Assembly: GCA_016866675.1 (NCBI GenBank)
Contig: VGLO01000003.1
Span: 1 to 32,552 of the forward strand
DNA length: 32,552 bases
Direction: 5' to 3'
From: Candidatus Staskawiczbacteria bacterium
Lineage (GTDB): Bacteria; Patescibacteriota; Minisyncoccia; Minisyncoccales; Staskawiczbacteraceae
Positions 31,101 to 32,552 of the stretch are shown piece by piece. Under the pieces are notes generated by a model that worked only from the letters and a program-made list of their open reading frames with translations, made no database searches and had not been told where the DNA came from. Numbering within the stretch: position 1 is the first letter of the stretch; every line of letters starts with the position of its first letter. Both the position numbers and the translations under genes were made by a program.

Positions 31101-32552
31101 CTACATTCTCTCTGGTGCTGGAATACCCAATAACCAGAGTCCATTTTTAATAATAATTGAGAATGCCCGTGTTAAAGCAACTTTATAGGGTGAGAATTCA
31201 TCGTTATTATCAACAATTTTGTTTTTTGAATAATAGCTATTAAACTCTCTGGCCAACTCAATAAGATAGGTGGCGATAATATGGGGCTCATACTTTTCAC
31301 CAGCCTCCTCAACAACTTCTGGAAAACGAACCATTATTTTTTCCAATTTCCTAACTTGAAGAGGAGTATTTTTAAAAGATGATTTTACCCTTTCTTTTTT
31401 TGATTTTTCCAAAACAGAGTTTGCTCTTACATGTGAATATTGTAAATATGGACCTGAATCTCCTTCAAATGAAATTGATTTTTCAAAGTCATAAATAATA
31501 TCTGAACCAATTGACTGTTTTAAAATTGAGTATTTTATTGCTCCAATTGAAATTTTTTCTAATTCACTGTCTTCTAAGTTTCTTTGTCCTACCTTTTTTT
31601 GAATTTCCTCTTTCACTTTTTCAATTAAAGAATCTGCTCCAATTACATTTCCAGTCCTTGAAGACATTTTGCCTTCCGGCAATCTCATCATCCCGTGTCC
31701 AATATGATGGGTTTTATCTCTTAAATCAGGAAAAATTTGGCTCATTGCAGACATTACTACTTTAAAATAATCATTGACTTCTTTTCCGGTAACAACAATA
31801 GATTTATCATATTTGTATTTTTTATACTTAAAATTTGCTAAGCCCAATTCTTTTGCCTCATAAGTTGGTAGCCCTTCAGAGTTTATAAAAACTCTTGTAT
31901 GAAGTCCCTTATTTTCTCCTTTAAAAACAATTGCCCCTTTATCTCCTTCATCAAAAACACTTCCAATATTTTTTTCTACAATTTTTTTTCCAAAACCAGC
32001 AACTTGGCTTTCAAAGATTATTTCATTAAACTTTGTGCCAAGCTTTTTGTATATTAAATTAAAATAGTCAATGCTCCACTTTTTACCTTCGTCATACAAC
32101 TTATTAACTGATTTATCTGACTTCTCAAAAATCTTCTTATTTAATTCAACAATTTCTCTTTTTGAGATTTCACCTTCTTCGTACTGTTTGTTTCCAAAAA
32201 CATAGGATTCCTGCCAATTATAATTAGGGTTTTTTAACTTTCCATAAATTGCCTTTGCAATTGAAATGCCAACATCGCTTTGATAACAAAGTCTTTTTAT
32301 TTTAGATCCCTCAAACTCTAAAACCCTAGAAATTGACTCTCCAATAACATTGCTCATTAAATGGCCAATATGAAATTCCTTTAAAATGTTTGGGTCTGTA
32401 TATTCAATAATTATCTTTTTGTTTTTAAAATTATTATTTCTTCCAAAGTTTTTATCAATCTTTTTTAATTCATTAATAAAAACTTCTTTTGATAAGTAAA
32501 AATTAATAAATCCTGGGCCGGCAACCTCAACTTTTTCAAATAACTTATTTTT
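31101..32552 (-). CDS. argS: Arginyl-tRNA synthetase, 5'-truncated by the window edge
   Basis: Class I synthetase charging tRNA-Arg. The ORF track starts at an internal Met (32357), but the frame stays open to the window end and includes VEVAGPGFINFYLS and the HIGH motif in TDPNILKEFHIGHLMSNVIGES. That Met therefore lies directly after HIGH and cannot be the start. Downstream are GLHTRVFINSEGLPTYEAKELGLA, HHIGHGMMRLPEGKMSSRTGNVI (KMSKS equivalent KMSSR) and the DALR anticodon domain (GPYLQYSHVRANSVLEKS...LTRAFSIIIKNGLWLLGIPAPERM). The visible part is 483 codons plus the stop. The N-terminal Add-1 domain start lies outside. It is followed after 66 bases by the phosphatase gene. Confidence 0.97.
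   Translation of the reverse strand, partial: KNKLFEKVEVAGPGFINFYLSKEVFINELKKIDKNFGRNNNFKNKKIIIEYTDPNILKEFHIGHLMSNVIGESISRVLEFEGSKIKRLCYQSDVGISIAKAIYGKLKNPNYNWQESYVFGNKQYEEGEISKREIVELNKKIFEKSDKSVNKLYDEGKKWSIDYFNLIYKKLGTKFNEIIFESQVAGFGKKIVEKNIGSVFDEGDKGAIVFKGENKGLHTRVFINSEGLPTYEAKELGLANFKYKKYKYDKSIVVTGKEVNDYFKVVMSAMSQIFPDLRDKTHHIGHGMMRLPEGKMSSRTGNVIGADSLIEKVKEEIQKKVGQRNLEDSELEKISIGAIKYSILKQSIGSDIIYDFEKSISFEGDSGPYLQYSHVRANSVLEKSKKERVKSSFKNTPLQVRKLEKIMVRFPEVVEEAGEKYEPHIIATYLIELAREFNSYYSKNKIVDNNDEFSPYKVALTRAFSIIIKNGLWLLGIPAPERM

Noticed and set aside
31101-32357. argS start at the track's Met
   Set aside because: That Met lies directly after the HIGH motif; the frame continues to the window edge with ArgRS sequence.
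1-32552. UGA recoding as in Gracilibacteria/Absconditabacteria
   Set aside because: TGA ends glyA (ATGA overlap), the 2H-like gene and the first phosphatase gene, and no core gene contains in-frame TGA.
1-32552. CRISPR array, prophage, transposase or toxin-antitoxin pair
   Set aside because: No regularly spaced repeats, phage structural genes, DDE/HUH transposase motifs or recognisable toxin/antitoxin pairs were seen.

Overview
The window is AT-rich, gene-dense bacterial DNA with the hallmarks of a Candidate Phyla Radiation (Patescibacteria) genome, most likely a Parcubacteria-type lineage. The genes are short and often overlap. The set is dominated by core information processing: five aminoacyl-tRNA synthetases, pth, topA, dprA, recO, tsaC and an abbreviated mfd. 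There are many small hypothetical proteins, and the code is standard (TGA is a stop). The assignment is inferred from protein flavour, not from a marker rRNA.

Layout. 1-6952 (+): pth (partial), short mfd, dprA, topA and relA, tightly packed or overlapping. 6951-8117: a compact block bounded by two identical 20-bp inverted promoter sequences. It holds a truncated tRNA-Leu copy split by a 20-bp palindrome, a small GIY-YIG nuclease gene, an intact tRNA-Leu(CAA), a bidirectional terminator and a convergent 2H-phosphoesterase-like gene. 8128-10455 (-): glyA, PAP2 phosphatase and histidine phosphatase operon. 10593-11318 (-): a GC-rich gene of unknown function broken by one in-frame TAA, with a perfect consensus promoter. 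11406-15179 (-): leuS, nucleotidyltransferase, tsaC; leuS carries an in-frame palindromic insert. 15264-17052 (-): a small exported beta-rich protein, tatD and a GC-rich csrA. 17138-18571 (-) metG; 18627-19106 (+) a membrane protein. 19109-22701 (-): glyS, M16 peptidase, AI-2E/PerM family. 22774-27024 (-): hypothetical, Na/Ca exchanger-like, recO, DUF11-like exported protein. 27179-32552 (-): argS (partial), a second histidine phosphatase, ileS and a small hydrophilic protein.

Two styles of gene start are visible. Typical AT-rich genes lack a Shine-Dalgarno sequence, and several have a -10 box placed so that transcription would begin at or within about 10 nt of the ATG (dprA, glyS, tatD, metG, glyA, second phosphatase). 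A minority (csrA, the broken GC-rich gene, the small exported protein, the 2H-like gene) have clear Shine-Dalgarno sites, 30-70 nt leaders and TTGxxx-17-TAxxxT promoters, mostly lying in the 3' end of the upstream gene. This suggests acquired, self-contained cassettes, although csrA-dependent control of SD-bearing messages is another reading. No CRISPR array, rRNA, transposase or prophage was seen, and no intergenic gap exceeds 300 bases.
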